NCBI GenBank assembly: GCA_963795195.1
Contig: CAWCGU010000006.1
Location: forward strand, 2,108,001 to 2,172,000
From: CAWCGU01 sp963795195
GTDB lineage: Bacteria > Actinomycetota > Thermoleophilia > Solirubrobacterales > 70-9
Direction of reading: 5' to 3'
DNA: 64,000 bases
In this document: positions 1 through 8,696 of the stretch, piece by piece
How positions within the stretch are numbered: the first letter of the stretch is position 1
Layout: each line of letters opens with the position of its first letter
Translations under genes and position numbers: made by a program
Notes under the pieces: generated by a model
Seen by the model: the letters and a program-made list of their open reading frames with translations, nothing else
Database searches by the model: none
Told to the model about the DNA's origin: nothing

Positions 1-1898
1 TCGGTTGCAGGCAGCTCCGAGACCACTGTTTCAGCGTCGGCCTCGGCCGCCGCAAGATCACCCATCCGCAACCGTGTGCCGGCGCGCAGCGCGAGTGCGT
101 AGCTGGCTGTGACTGGGTTGCGAGCGCGGCGTCCGGCTTCGAGTTGCAACCGGCAGAGATCCAACGCGGTTCCGAAGTCCTCGGCCCATGCCAGCGTCGT
201 TCCGAGAAAGCTGATCAGCGGCGCATCGGGACCGACCTCCTCGAGCAGCGTTCCGTCGGCCCAGGCTGCCAGTGCGTCGGCGCAGACTGACTTCGCCTCA
301 CAGTCTCCGCGGGCGACGGCTTCCGCAGCAACGTGTACGAGCACCGCGCGCTCACCGGTGGTTTTGGCCCCCTTGACCAGGGCGGCAAGCTCACGCGGAC
401 GCGCCTGCTCGCCGCCGAGTAGGCGCTCGGCGTTCAGTGCCTCTGCTTCAAGCAACAGGCCTAGTTCCGGCTCGTCCTTGAGTGAGCCAATCCGTTGACG
501 GCAAGCGGCCGCTCCCTCCCGCAGGCGCCCGAGGTAGAAGCAGGCCTGTCCGATCGCGAGGCTGATTCGTGCCGCCTCATCCTCGTGCTCGGCGAGTTCG
601 AGCGCCGCCGTGAGCGAGGCGAGGGCGCTTGGGTCGCGGCTCATCGCAAGCAAACGGCCTCGGTCGAGCAACGCGGTGCGGCGCTCCGTGGCGCTTGTGG
701 CCCGCTCGAAGGCAAGAGTCAATGCCTGCAGGGCGAGCTCGCGGTCGCCGCGCTGCGCCGCCTGCCGCGCGGCGGCCAGAAGCGCTTCATGCGCCCAGGG
801 CTCGCCTGAGGGCGCGGGTGCCCCCTCGCCGAGAAGCTGGCTGCCGGCGCGTGCGAGTTCACCGGCGTTCGCGAACATCTCCGCAGCGGCGAGGCGAAGC
901 GATCCCACCTGCTGCGGATCAAAGCGGAAGGCCGCCCGGCGCAGCATCGGGCTCTCGAACCGGAGCGGCTCGCCATCAGCCAGCAGTTCAACACCGTCAA
1001 GCTCGGCCAGCAGCCCTTTGACTTCCTCTGCCGGCCGACCGAGCAGCCGAGCGATCAACTTGCGATTCGCGACCGGACCCAGCACTGCGACCGCGAGCGC
1101 CAACTCCCTTGCACCCGGGGAGCAGCGTGAAAGACGCTCGCCGACAAGCCCCTCGACAGAAGCCGAGCGCAACTCCTGCAGCTGTCGGAGCCCGGGCTCC
1201 TTTGCGCCGGCTCGGCCGAGCGCTCTCAGAAGCTCGGTCAGCAGCATCGGGTTCCCGCCGCTGAGTTCCGCGCAGCGATTGCAGAAGTCCTCAGGAGCAT
1301 CCTCGACTCGCCTGCGGACGAGCTCGCGCACGGCCTGGGCCCCAAGCGGTCTCGGGTTCAGCGTTTCCGTCTGCGGTAGGCCGCTCAGCCGCCTGCCGAT
1401 CTGCTCCGCTCCGGCCTCGCCTGTGCGCAGCCCGAGCAGCAGGCAGGCGTCAGTGCCCTCCAGCTCAGTTCCGATTCGCTCAATCGCCGAGAGGCTGATC
1501 GCATCGGCCCACTGAACGTCGTCAAGAATCAGGGCGATCGGCCCGCGATCGGCAATCTCGATTGCAAGCCAGAACAGGGAGTCAGCAACCGCGAACGCCT
1601 CCGGCGATGCGCGCCGGGGATCCGGGAGCGCGTCGGCCACCTGCAGCCCGGCCACCTCCGCGTCGTAGCCCGCAAAGGCCTCCGCCAGCAGCCCCACCGA
1701 GTCGTGCTCGAACTCGCTGGCTGTCGCGCGCAAGACGGTCATCCCGGCATCGGAGGCCTGCGCGGCGGCGCTCTTCAGCAGCGTGGTCTTACCGATGCCG
1801 GCGGGGCCCTCGATCAGGAGCGTCGAGCCGCGACGAGCTCGCCCACCCCGCAGTGTGCCGTCGATCGCGTCCAGCTCTGTCTCTCGTTCGAGTAACAC
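1..1898 (-). CDS. LuxR/LAL-type ATPase transcriptional regulator (3' end outside window)
   Basis: A long open minus-strand frame runs off the left edge; about 632 codons are visible. The GTG start at 1898 gives an N-terminus VLLERETELDAI, typical of large ATP-binding LuxR-family (LAL/MalT-like) regulators. A Walker A motif GPAGIGKTT lies near residue 28 and a Walker B-like motif LILDDVQWAD near residue 125. The rest is Ala/Leu/Glu-rich helical sequence of the TPR-like kind expected between the ATPase and a C-terminal LuxR helix-turn-helix, which would lie outside the window and cannot be confirmed. It follows the endonuclease IV gene on the same strand. The frame stays open upstream of 1898 into the end of that gene, so the start rests on family resemblance. 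The inducer and target genes are unknown. Confidence 0.8.
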   Translation of the reverse strand, partial: MLLERETELDAIDGTLRGGRARRGSTLLIEGPAGIGKTTLLKSAAAQASDAGMTVLRATASEFEHDSVGLLAEAFAGYDAEVAGLQVADALPDPRRASPEAFAVADSLFWLAIEIADRGPIALILDDVQWADAISLSAIERIGTELEGTDACLLLGLRTGEAGAEQIGRRLSGLPQTETLNPRPLGAQAVRELVRRRVEDAPEDFCNRCAELSGGNPMLLTELLRALGRAGAKEPGLRQLQELRSASVEGLVGERLSRCSPGARELALAVAVLGPVANRKLIARLLGRPAEEVKGLLAELDGVELLADGEPLRFESPMLRRAAFRFDPQQVGSLRLAAAEMFANAGELARAGSQLLGEGAPAPSGEPWAHEALLAAARQAAQRGDRELALQALTLAFERATSATERRTALLDRGRLLAMSRDPSALASLTAALELAEHEDEAARISLAIGQACFYLGRLREGAAACRQRIGSLKDEPELGLLLEAEALNAERLLGGEQARPRELAALVKGAKTTGERAVLVHVAAEAVARGDCEAKSVCADALAAWADGTLLEEVGPDAPLISFLGTTLAWAEDFGTALDLCRLQLEAGRRARNPVTASYALALRAGTRLRMGDLAAAEADAETVVSELPAT

Positions 1899-1954
1899 CA
1901 GCCTGTCGGCGCGCCCCGTCCCTGCCGCCGGCCCAATCGTGTCATGCCGGCCCG

Positions 1955-2734
1955 TCAGCCGCCGAGGGCGCGGCGCGCGAACGCCATGTCGGCCCGCAGG
2001 GCATCCGGATCACGCGGCGTCTCGACGATCACGGGCGCCTGCGCCTTCGCGACCATCTGGGCCAGCTGAGCGAGATCGATCGTTCCGGCGCCCAGGTTGG
2101 CGTGACGGTCGGCCCCGGTGCCCGGAGGGTCGCGCGAGTCGTTCAGATGCAGCAGGTCGATCCTGCCGGTGATCGCCCGGGCGCGCTCAACCGCGTCGTC
2201 GAGGTTCTCGCCGGCCGCGTGAGCGTGGCAGGTGTCGAGGCAGAAACCAAGCCCGAAATCGACCGGAACCGACAACACCGCCTCCCAAAGACCGGCCAGC
2301 GCGTCGAAGCGGCGGGCGACGGCGTGATCGCCTCCGGCGGTGTTCTCGAGGTAGACCGGGACGTCGGACTCCAGCATCTCCAGGGTCCGCACCCAGCGTC
2401 CGTAGCCCGCTTCGATGCCGTCCTCGGCGTGCCCGGGATGGACGATCACGGCGAGGGCGCCGATCTCGGCTGCGGCTTCACAGGTCTGGCTGAGGATCTT
2501 GCGCGACCCGTAGCGGGTGTTGTTGCGCGGTGAGCAGACGTTGATCAGGTAGGGCGCGTGCACGTAGATGCCGACCTCGGAGGCGCGAAGCTCCGCGGCG
2601 TCCTCGCGCGGCGGCGGCTTCTTCCACCCCTGCGGGTCGGAGAGGAAGATCTGGACGCAGTCGGCCTCCAACTCCGCCGCCGCGGCGAGCGGGTGGACGT
2701 CGTCGATGTGGGCTCCGACAGCTTGGGTCGCCAT
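1955..2734 (-). CDS. nfo: Endonuclease IV (AP endonuclease family 2)
   Basis: 259 aa, close to the usual length of deoxyribonuclease IV, which cleaves DNA 5' of abasic sites during base-excision repair with a three-metal centre in a TIM barrel. The family signatures are visible in order: HAPY, VHPGH, YLENTAG, CLDTCHAHAAG, LLHLNDS followed by DRHANLGAG, and VIVETP near the end. These supply the His/Glu/Asp metal ligands. The start is the ATG at 2734. The neighbouring LAL regulator downstream on the same strand gives no functional clue. Assignment to the family is secure; subtle substrate preference cannot be read from sequence. Confidence 0.93.
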   Translation of the reverse strand: MATQAVGAHIDDVHPLAAAAELEADCVQIFLSDPQGWKKPPPREDAAELRASEVGIYVHAPYLINVCSPRNNTRYGSRKILSQTCEAAAEIGALAVIVHPGHAEDGIEAGYGRWVRTLEMLESDVPVYLENTAGGDHAVARRFDALAGLWEAVLSVPVDFGLGFCLDTCHAHAAGENLDDAVERARAITGRIDLLHLNDSRDPPGTGADRHANLGAGTIDLAQLAQMVAKAQAPVIVETPRDPDALRADMAFARRALGG

Positions 2735-2777
2735 CGCCGGCCAGGATAGGTGACCGTCCGAATAGGCTCCGCGCGCA

Positions 2778-3161
2778 GTGGAGGAAGGCGCGGCAGCCGC
2801 AGTCGTACGGCGATTCTACGAGGCCTTCGAGAGCCAGCAGCTCGACGAGTTCGTCAACGTCCTGCATCCGGAGGTGGAGCTGCAGACCGCTCGCGGGTTG
2901 CGCCGGGGCCTCAACGAGGCGCGCGAATGGGCCCGCAAGTCCGAAGCAGGTGAGCTCGACCAGCGCTTCGTCGTCGAGGAGTTGATCGAGCACGGTGGGC
3001 AGGTGCTGGCGCTGCTGAGCAAGCAGTGGTGGTGGCGCGCCGATGACGAGCTCGCCGAGGAGCGCCCGGTGGCCGCGGTCTTCACACTGCGCGACGGGCG
3101 GATCGCGCGCTGGCAGCCCTACGAAGACCGTGAGGGAGCCAGGACCGCCGTCGGCCTCTGA
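2778..3161 (+). CDS. NTF2/SnoaL-like small protein
   Basis: 127 aa from a GTG start. The sequence has the shape of an NTF2-like (SnoaL-type) alpha+beta barrel: an N-terminal helix with VVRRFYEAFESQQLDEFVNVLHPEVEL, then alternating strands ending in VAAVFTLRDGRIARWQPYEDREGA. Members of this superfamily are often small isomerases, cyclases or binding proteins, but no catalytic set can be assigned here, so the function is unknown. It lies divergently from nfo and 46 nt upstream of prfB. A second SnoaL-like gene occurs at 7497-8012, without obvious close similarity. Confidence 0.7.
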   Translation: MEEGAAAAVVRRFYEAFESQQLDEFVNVLHPEVELQTARGLRRGLNEAREWARKSEAGELDQRFVVEELIEHGGQVLALLSKQWWWRADDELAEERPVAAVFTLRDGRIARWQPYEDREGARTAVGL

Positions 3162-3207
3162 GGGCCGCCCTCGCGGCAAGCCTGGCCCGCCCCGCTAGCC
3201 TCAAACC

Positions 3208-4315
3208 ATGGCTGAAGCCCCTTCGAAGGAGGCCGTGAGCGAGCGACTGGTGGAGATCCACCGGCAGCTCGGCCTGCTTGCGGACTACCTTTGACCCGGC
3301 TGAGCTAGAGGCGGAGATAGCCCGGCTCGAGGAGGAGATGCAGCGGCCGGGGTTCTGGGACGACCAGGAAGCGGCAGCCAAGACCTCAGCGGCCCACGCC
3401 AGCGCCGGCAAGCGACTCGAGACGTTTTCCCGGTTGCAGGGCGACGTCGACGAGCTCGGGGAACTGGTTGAGATGGCCGCGGAGGACGACGACGTCGCCG
3501 CTGAGCTCGGCGAACACCTCGCCTCGGTCGAGTCGAGGCTTGCCGAGCTCGAGGAACAGCGCCTCTTCAACGGCCGCTTTGACAGCGGCGACGCCGTCGT
3601 CAGCGTGCGCTCCGGTGCCGGTGGCACGGACTCCCAGGACTGGGCCGAGATGCTGCTGCGCATGTACCTGCGCTGGGCGGAGCGCCGTAGCTTCAGCGTC
3701 GAGATGACCGAGGCGTCAGAGGGCGAGGAGGCGGGCATCAAGTCGGCGACGTTCCTGGTCAAGGGCGAGAACGCCTACGGGCTCTTCGCGGCGGAGAGGG
3801 GCGTGCACCGGCTGGTCCGCATTTCGCCGTTCGATGCACAGAAGCGGCGCCACACCGCGTTCGCCCAGCTCGATGTCGCGCCGCTGGTCGCGGACGACGT
3901 CAGCGTCGAGATCGACGAGAGCGACCTGCGCATCGACACCTATCGCGCCTCGGGGGCCGGCGGCCAGCACGTCAACAAGACGGATTCGGCCGTGCGTATC
4001 ACCCACCTGCCGACCGCGATCGTCGTGCAGTGCCAGAACGAGCGCTCCCAAACGCAGAACAAGGCGACCGCGATGAAGCTGCTGCGCGCTCGCCTGCTCG
4101 CCGAGGAGGAGCGCAAGCGCCTCGAGCGGCTGGCCGCCGAGCGCGGCGAGCAGAAGCCGGTCGAATGGGGCTCGCAGATCCGCAGCTACACGCTTCACCC
4201 GTCGACCCGCATCAAGGATCACCGCACCGGCTTCGAGGTCGGTGACGCCAATCGCGTGCTCGATGGTGATCTCGACGGCTTCGTGCGCGAGTACCTGCTG
4301 AAAAACGCTGAGTAG
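3208..4315 (+). CDS. prfB: Peptide chain release factor 2, with programmed +1 frameshift
   Basis: RF2 terminates translation at UGA and UAA. The true gene is a joined frame: 28 codons from ATG 3208 to CTT at 3289-3291, then a slip over one base, then a frame from GAC 3293 to the stop at 4315. The product is 368 aa, against 365 in E. coli. The junction reads ADYL/DPAELEAEI, as in other RF2 proteins. The SPF recognition tripeptide is present in VRISPFDAQKRRHT, and the peptidyl-tRNA hydrolysis loop GGQ is in SGAGGQHVNKTDSAVRI. The N-terminal coiled coil is Glu/Arg-rich. A caller that ignores the slip would start the protein near 3278 and lose the first part. Confidence 0.95.
3286..3296 (+). promoter_or_regulatory. 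RF2 autoregulatory +1 frameshift site
   Basis: The sequence TAC CTT TGA C contains the classic RF2 recoding heptamer CTTTGAC. An in-frame TGA at 3292-3294 would stop synthesis when RF2 is plentiful; slippage of the CTT-decoding tRNA onto TTT-type pairing restores the RF2 frame when RF2 is scarce. The strong Shine-Dalgarno-like stimulator found three bases upstream in E. coli is not evident here (the upstream bases are CTTGCGGACTAC), so efficiency may differ. Confidence 0.92.
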
Positions 4316-4368
4316 CCCGCTTGGGAATTGGCACCGCGCCGACCGTCCCGCTGTAGCCTCTTCGAGAG

Positions 4369-5310
4369 ATGCGGGGGCTACGAATCTCACCGACCTGCCT
4401 TGCCCTTGCTGCTGCGGTTCTCGTCCTTGGCGGCACTCCCGCCGTCAGCAGCGCCGACCACTTCGACATTGATGTCCCCTGGCCCGAACTGCTGCCGCCA
4501 GGATCCGCTCCCGCCGAAGTCCGGCCGCACCCCGTGCCCAACTGCCGCCGCGCCTCGATCGCGTGCGTCAACGGGTTGGTCCGGCGGCTGCGCGCACAGT
4601 GGCGCCGCTTCGACGCGACCTGCGATCACCGCGCGGTGATCGCCTACAGCTACCTGCAGATCACCAAAGGCCTGCGTGAGGACCTCGCGCGGCCCGTCGA
4701 CGATCCGCGGCGCATCGTCGAGCGCCGGCGCTGGATGACCCTTCTGATCACCGCCTTCTCGAACATGTACATGGACGCCTTCGATGACTACGACGCCGGC
4801 CGCCCGGTTGCCGAGGCCTGGCGGATCACTTTCGAGACGGCGATCTCCGCGGACGCCTCAGCTGGCCAGGACGTGCTGCTCTTTTCCAACGCTCACGTGC
4901 AGCACGACCTGCCCTTCGTGATCGTTGAGATGGGCCTGGTTGACCCCGAAGGCAAGTCCCGCAAGCCCGACCACGACGCGGTCAACATCATCAACACACG
5001 CGTCTTCGATCCGATCCAGGACTATGTCTCCGAGCACTACGACCCGTCCTTCCCGTTGTTCGACCTGAGCCCCTCGCCGCTTGACGAGATCGGGGCCCTC
5101 GAGGTCATCAAGAGCTGGCGTGAGAACGCCTGGCGGATGGCGGAACGCCTCGCCAACGCCGACACACCGGCTGAACAGCACGAGGTCGTGGCCTCGATCC
5201 GGGCCTCGTCGACCGGATGGGCGCAGCTGATCTCTTCGCTCGAGTTTCCGGGCCTCAAGGACATGCGCGACTCCTACTGCCTCGCCAACCACGAGATCTC
5301 CGGCTCCTGA
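4369..5310 (+). CDS. Secreted DUF5995-type protein
   Basis: 313 aa beginning with a signal peptide (MRGLRISPTCLALAAAVLVLGG then a small-residue cleavage region). The mature part is mostly helical, with conserved-looking segments AFSNMYMDAFDDYDAG, SNAHVQHDLPFVIVEMGL and INTRVFDPIQDYVSEHYDP. I recognise this layout as the DUF5995 family of actinobacterial proteins; no biochemical activity is established to my knowledge. The NAHVQHD motif and surrounding acidic residues could bind a metal, but that is inference. It follows prfB after 53 nt on the same strand. Confidence 0.68.
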   Translation: MRGLRISPTCLALAAAVLVLGGTPAVSSADHFDIDVPWPELLPPGSAPAEVRPHPVPNCRRASIACVNGLVRRLRAQWRRFDATCDHRAVIAYSYLQITKGLREDLARPVDDPRRIVERRRWMTLLITAFSNMYMDAFDDYDAGRPVAEAWRITFETAISADASAGQDVLLFSNAHVQHDLPFVIVEMGLVDPEGKSRKPDHDAVNIINTRVFDPIQDYVSEHYDPSFPLFDLSPSPLDEIGALEVIKSWRENAWRMAERLANADTPAEQHEVVASIRASSTGWAQLISSLEFPGLKDMRDSYCLANHEISGS

Positions 5311-5414
5311 CCCTTGGACGGTTGATTCCAAATCCCCGGGTACCGCCCGATCGCGCCCCCGGGAATCAGCGAAATCGGATCGCCCATCCAGCTCGCGCCG
5401 GTACGGTTCCGGGC

Positions 5415-6569
5415 ATGCCCGCGAAAGTCGCCGTCGGAGTCTCGGAGAGCTTCGACCCGGTCGAAGCCTTCTCAGAGGCGGCCCAGCAGGCTGCACGTGA
5501 GCTCGGCACTGCCTGTGACCTCTGCGTCGTTTTTGCCGGCGCTTCGCATCTCGGTCACGCAAAGTGGATCCTCTCGGAGGTCCACGAGCGATTGGCGCCC
5601 AGGCACCTGATCGGCTGCGGGGCGAGCGGCGTGGTCGGCGGTGGCCAGGAGATCGAAGAAGGCCCCGGGGCCGTTGTCTGGGCGGCCTCACTTCCCGGCG
5701 CCGAGATCTCCACACACCACTTCCTTGCCGGCCCGGCCCCCGATGATGAGGTTCGGGGCCTGCCGGACGACGGCTCATCGGCCGAGGTTCTGCTGTTACT
5801 CGCCGATCCGTACTCGTTCGCGACGGAGGCGCTGATCGCCGCGATGGCCGATCTGCGCCCCGGCCTGCCGGTGCTCGGCGGCCTCGCAAGCGCGGGGGGT
5901 GGCGGTGGCGCTGTGCTGCTGCATGACGGTGACGTGCTTGCCGGCGGCGCGGTCGGAGCGCTGATCGGCGGCGTTCCCGTGGTCCCCTGCGTCTCGCAGG
6001 GGGCCGCGCCGACCGGCCCCGAGATGACGATCACTGCGGCGCACGACAACGTCATCGAGGAGCTCGCTTCCGAACCGGCGCTCGAGCGCCTGCGCTCGGC
6101 ACTGGATGAGCTCGACGAGCGCGAGCGCGGGCTGGTGGCGAACGGCCTGATGCTCGGAGTCGTGATCGACGAGAACCAGCCGGACTACGGCCGCGGGGAT
6201 TTCCTCGTGCGCCCGATCATCGGCGTCGACCCCGAGAATGGATGGCTGGCCCTGACCGACTCCGTCCGCGTCGGGCAGACCGTTCGCCTGCACATCCGCG
6301 ATGAGGTCGAGGCGGACGAGGATCTTCGTGAGGCCCTTCGCGTCAGCGGCCAGGCCGTCGCCTCGGATGGGGCCGCTGGTGTCCTGCTCTTCACGTGCAA
6401 CGGCCGCGGCTCGAACATGTTCAGCGTCGCCGATCACGACGCCGAGGCGATCGAGGACACCATCGGCGCGCCCACCGGGGGGTTCTTCTGTGCGGGTGAG
6501 GTCGGTCCCGTGGGTGGGCGCAACTTCCTGCACGGGTTCACCGCGACGATGGCCCTCTTCGGCCGGTGA
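5415..6569 (+). CDS. FIST-domain sensory protein
   Basis: 384 aa with an N-terminal FIST_N region (small ligand-sensing, about residues 25-220, including LIGCGASGVVGGGQEIEEGPGAVVWAAS and LPVLGGLASAGGGGGAVLLHDG) and a FIST_C region (about 225-370, ending FFCAGEVGPVGGRNFLHGFTATM). FIST domains are predicted to bind small ligands such as amino acids and usually feed signalling proteins; no output domain is fused here. ATG 5415 is chosen because the frame upstream overlaps the end of the DUF5995 gene. The stop overlaps the nadC start by 4 nt, so the two are probably co-transcribed, though a link between FIST sensing and NAD synthesis is only suggestive. Confidence 0.82.
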   Translation: MPAKVAVGVSESFDPVEAFSEAAQQAARELGTACDLCVVFAGASHLGHAKWILSEVHERLAPRHLIGCGASGVVGGGQEIEEGPGAVVWAASLPGAEISTHHFLAGPAPDDEVRGLPDDGSSAEVLLLLADPYSFATEALIAAMADLRPGLPVLGGLASAGGGGGAVLLHDGDVLAGGAVGALIGGVPVVPCVSQGAAPTGPEMTITAAHDNVIEELASEPALERLRSALDELDERERGLVANGLMLGVVIDENQPDYGRGDFLVRPIIGVDPENGWLALTDSVRVGQTVRLHIRDEVEADEDLREALRVSGQAVASDGAAGVLLFTCNGRGSNMFSVADHDAEAIEDTIGAPTGGFFCAGEVGPVGGRNFLHGFTATMALFGR

Positions 6570-7429
6570 TCGTGGCCGGCGACGATCTGCGCGCGCTTGT
6601 CGCCCGCGCGCTTGCCGAGGACGTCGGCGACGGCGATCTGACGGCCGAATCGACGGTCCCACCGGGCGCGCGCGCCAGGGCGAGGCTGGTCCAGAAATCG
6701 CCCGGCGTGCTGTTTGGCCTGGACGCGGCGCAGGAGGCCTTTCGCCAGACGGGCGCCGACAGCTTCGACCGGGTCGTCATCGAAGGCCAGTGGCGCGAGA
6801 AGGTGCCGGCCCAGGTGGCGTCGGCCGGCGGCCCGGCCCTGGCGCTGCTCGCGGCGGAGCGCACGGCGTTGAACTTTCTCGGGCGCCTCTCGGGAATCGC
6901 AACGCTCAGCGCCCGCTTCGCCGAGGCGGTCCGCGGCAGCGGCACGACGATTCTCGACACCCGCAAGACCACGCCCGGCCTGCGCGTGCTCGAGAAGGCG
7001 GCGGTCGCCGCGGGCGGTGCTCGCAACCACCGCATGGGCCTGCATGACGCGATCCTGATCAAGGAGAACCACGCCGCGCTCTCAGGCGGGGTGGCCGCCG
7101 CCGTGCGCGCGGCGCACGAAGCGCATCCCGAGCTTCCGATTGAGGTCGAGTGCCGTGACCTCGATGAGGTCACCGCGGCGCTCGAGGCCAGCGCCGACCG
7201 CCTACTGCTCGACAACATGCCGATCGAGATGCTGAAGGCCGCTGTCCAAGCCCGCGACGCGGATGGTCTGGGCGGCAGCCTTCCCCCGGCGGCGCTGGAG
7301 GCGTCTGGGGGGATCACCCTCGAAAACGTCGCCGCGGTGGCCGCGACCGGGGTCGAGTTCATCTCCGTCGGCGCCCTGACGCACTCCGCGCCCGCCCTCG
7401 ACGTCAGCCTCCTGCTCGAGCCCGCCTGA
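6566..7429 (+). CDS. nadC: Nicotinate-nucleotide pyrophosphorylase (carboxylating), QPRTase
   Basis: 287 aa, the usual length. It converts quinolinate and PRPP to nicotinate mononucleotide in de novo NAD synthesis. Diagnostic segments are visible: ALAEDVGDGDLTAE at the N-terminus, ERTALNFLGRLSGIAT, the DTRKTTPGLR motif, GGARNHRMGLHDAILIKENH, VEVECRDLDE-like strand, LLLDNMP and the C-terminal EASGGITLENV plus FISVGALTHSAPALD, giving phosphate- and quinolinate-binding Arg/Lys/His residues. The start is a GTG that overlaps the FIST stop (GTGA). nadA lies 4 kb downstream on the same strand; no nadB is in the window. Confidence 0.94.
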   Translation: MIVAGDDLRALVARALAEDVGDGDLTAESTVPPGARARARLVQKSPGVLFGLDAAQEAFRQTGADSFDRVVIEGQWREKVPAQVASAGGPALALLAAERTALNFLGRLSGIATLSARFAEAVRGSGTTILDTRKTTPGLRVLEKAAVAAGGARNHRMGLHDAILIKENHAALSGGVAAAVRAAHEAHPELPIEVECRDLDEVTAALEASADRLLLDNMPIEMLKAAVQARDADGLGGSLPPAALEASGGITLENVAAVAATGVEFISVGALTHSAPALDVSLLLEPA

Positions 7430-7496
7430 AGGCTGAACAACGCGGACCCGGGTCTGACCCTCAAGGTGTACCCCTCCCAGGTAGAGTCGCCGCTCC

Positions 7497-8012
7497 ATGC
7501 CCCCGACGAAGGCTGTTCGGCAATCGCGTGAGGCGCTCGTGCGCGAGCACATGGAGCTCGAGAACCAGCACGATTACGCCGCAACCATCGAGACCTTCCA
7601 TCACCCTCGCTACGAGTTGATCGGGACAGGCGACGTCTACGACGGACAGGCGGAGGTCGAGAAGTACTTCGAGGAGACGCGGACCGCCTTTCCCGACCAG
7701 CGCAACGAGCTGATCGCGCTGCACCACTCCGACGATGCGGTATTGGTCGAGGCGATGCTCTACGGCACCCACGAGGGCTCGTTTCGCGGCCTGCCCGCGA
7801 CCGGCCGCAGCTTCGAGATGCGCTTCATGGCGATCTTCGTCTTCGAGGGCGACAAGCTGGTCTGCGAACGCGTCTACTTCGACGCCGGAACGATTCTGCG
7901 CCAACTCGGAATCGCCCACGACCCGCTTACTTTGGGGGGCCGGATTGCGACCGTCCTCAACCACCCCGTCACCGTTGGAAAGGCGCTCGGCAGGCAACTC
8001 CTGCGCCGATGA
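7497..8012 (+). CDS. SnoaL-like (polyketide cyclase/ester cyclase family) protein
   Basis: 171 aa from ATG 7497. The pattern EALVREHMELENQHDYAATIETFHHPRYEL, then VEKYFEETRTAFPDQRNELIALHHSDDAVLVEAMLYGTHEGSFRGLPATGRSFEMRFMAIFVFEGDKLVCERVYFD, is characteristic of SnoaL-like NTF2-fold proteins, in which the buried His/Asp residues may form a small acid-base site. The C-terminal 35 residues (GGRIATVLNHPVTVGKALGRQLLRR) are an extra basic, helical tail. No polyketide genes are nearby, so the substrate is unknown. It precedes the lemA/DUF2207 pair by 48 nt. Confidence 0.72.
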   Translation: MPPTKAVRQSREALVREHMELENQHDYAATIETFHHPRYELIGTGDVYDGQAEVEKYFEETRTAFPDQRNELIALHHSDDAVLVEAMLYGTHEGSFRGLPATGRSFEMRFMAIFVFEGDKLVCERVYFDAGTILRQLGIAHDPLTLGGRIATVLNHPVTVGKALGRQLLRR

Positions 8013-8018
8013 GCCGGC

Positions 8019-8035
8019 GGTTCGCGTAACGAACC
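8019..8035 (+). promoter_or_regulatory. Small inverted repeat upstream of lemA
   Basis: GGTTCG and CGAACC (6 bp each) flank a 5-nt spacer in the short gap between the SnoaL-like gene and lemA. It could be a protein-binding site or a weak terminator; there is no T-run. The spacing and position are all that support it. Confidence 0.3.
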
Positions 8036-8060
8036 TGCCAACATTGGCGACGAACGAATC

Positions 8061-8696
8061 GTGATTGCTCTGATTGTCATAGTCGTGCTGGTCGTTCTGA
8101 TCGGCGGTTTCGTCTGGGCGACCTACAACAAGTTGGTCGGGCAGCGGCTTGCCGTGGACAACAGCTGGTCGCAGATCGAAGTCCAGCTCAAGCGCCGCCA
8201 CGACCTGATCCCGAACCTCGTCGAGACGGTCAAGGGCTACGCAACCCACGAGCAGCAGACCTTCCAGAACGTGACCGAGGCGCGCGCCACGGCGATGAAG
8301 GCAAACGAGCCGGGTCAGCAGGCCGCCGCCGAAGGCATGCTGGGCATGGCCCTCGGCCGTCTGATGGCCGTCGCCGAGGCCTACCCCGAGCTGCGGGCCA
8401 CCGAGAACTTCCAGCAGCTGCAGGCCGAGCTCTCCAACACCGAGGACCAGATCGCGATCACGCGCCGCGTCTACAACGACACGGTCCAGACCTACAACAC
8501 CTCGATCCAGGTCTTCCCGGCGGTTGTCGTCGCCAACATGTTCAACTTCGACGAGCGCGACTTCTTCGACACTCCCGAGGAGGAAGAGGCCGCTCCTCAA
8601 GTGAGCTTCGCGACGCCGGCTCCCGCTGCCGCTGCCCCTGCAGCACCCGCCGCCCCGGCGGAGCCCGCTGCACCCGCACCTCCGCCAGCGGAGTGA
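8061..8696 (+). CDS. lemA: LemA family membrane-anchored protein
   Basis: 211 aa from GTG 8061. One N-terminal membrane helix (IALIVIVVLVVLIGGFVWA) is followed by the LemA alpha-helical bundle: NKLVGQRLAVDNSWSQIEVQLKRRHDLIPNLVETVKGYATHEQ, then AEAYPELRATENFQQLQAELSNTEDQIAITRRVYNDTVQTYNTSIQVFPAVVVANMFNF. These are the family's hallmark segments. The C-terminal 40 residues are an Ala/Pro/Glu-rich tail. LemA proteins often sit next to DUF2207 membrane proteins, as here, where the stop overlaps the next start. The molecular role is not established; an envelope function is inferred. Confidence 0.92.
   Translation: MIALIVIVVLVVLIGGFVWATYNKLVGQRLAVDNSWSQIEVQLKRRHDLIPNLVETVKGYATHEQQTFQNVTEARATAMKANEPGQQAAAEGMLGMALGRLMAVAEAYPELRATENFQQLQAELSNTEDQIAITRRVYNDTVQTYNTSIQVFPAVVVANMFNFDERDFFDTPEEEEAAPQVSFATPAPAAAAPAAPAAPAEPAAPAPPPAE

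Noticed and set aside
1562..2533. A 323-codon plus-strand open frame
   Set aside because: It is antisense to the LAL regulator and endonuclease IV, is Arg/Pro-rich at first and has no domain features; it is an effect of high GC.
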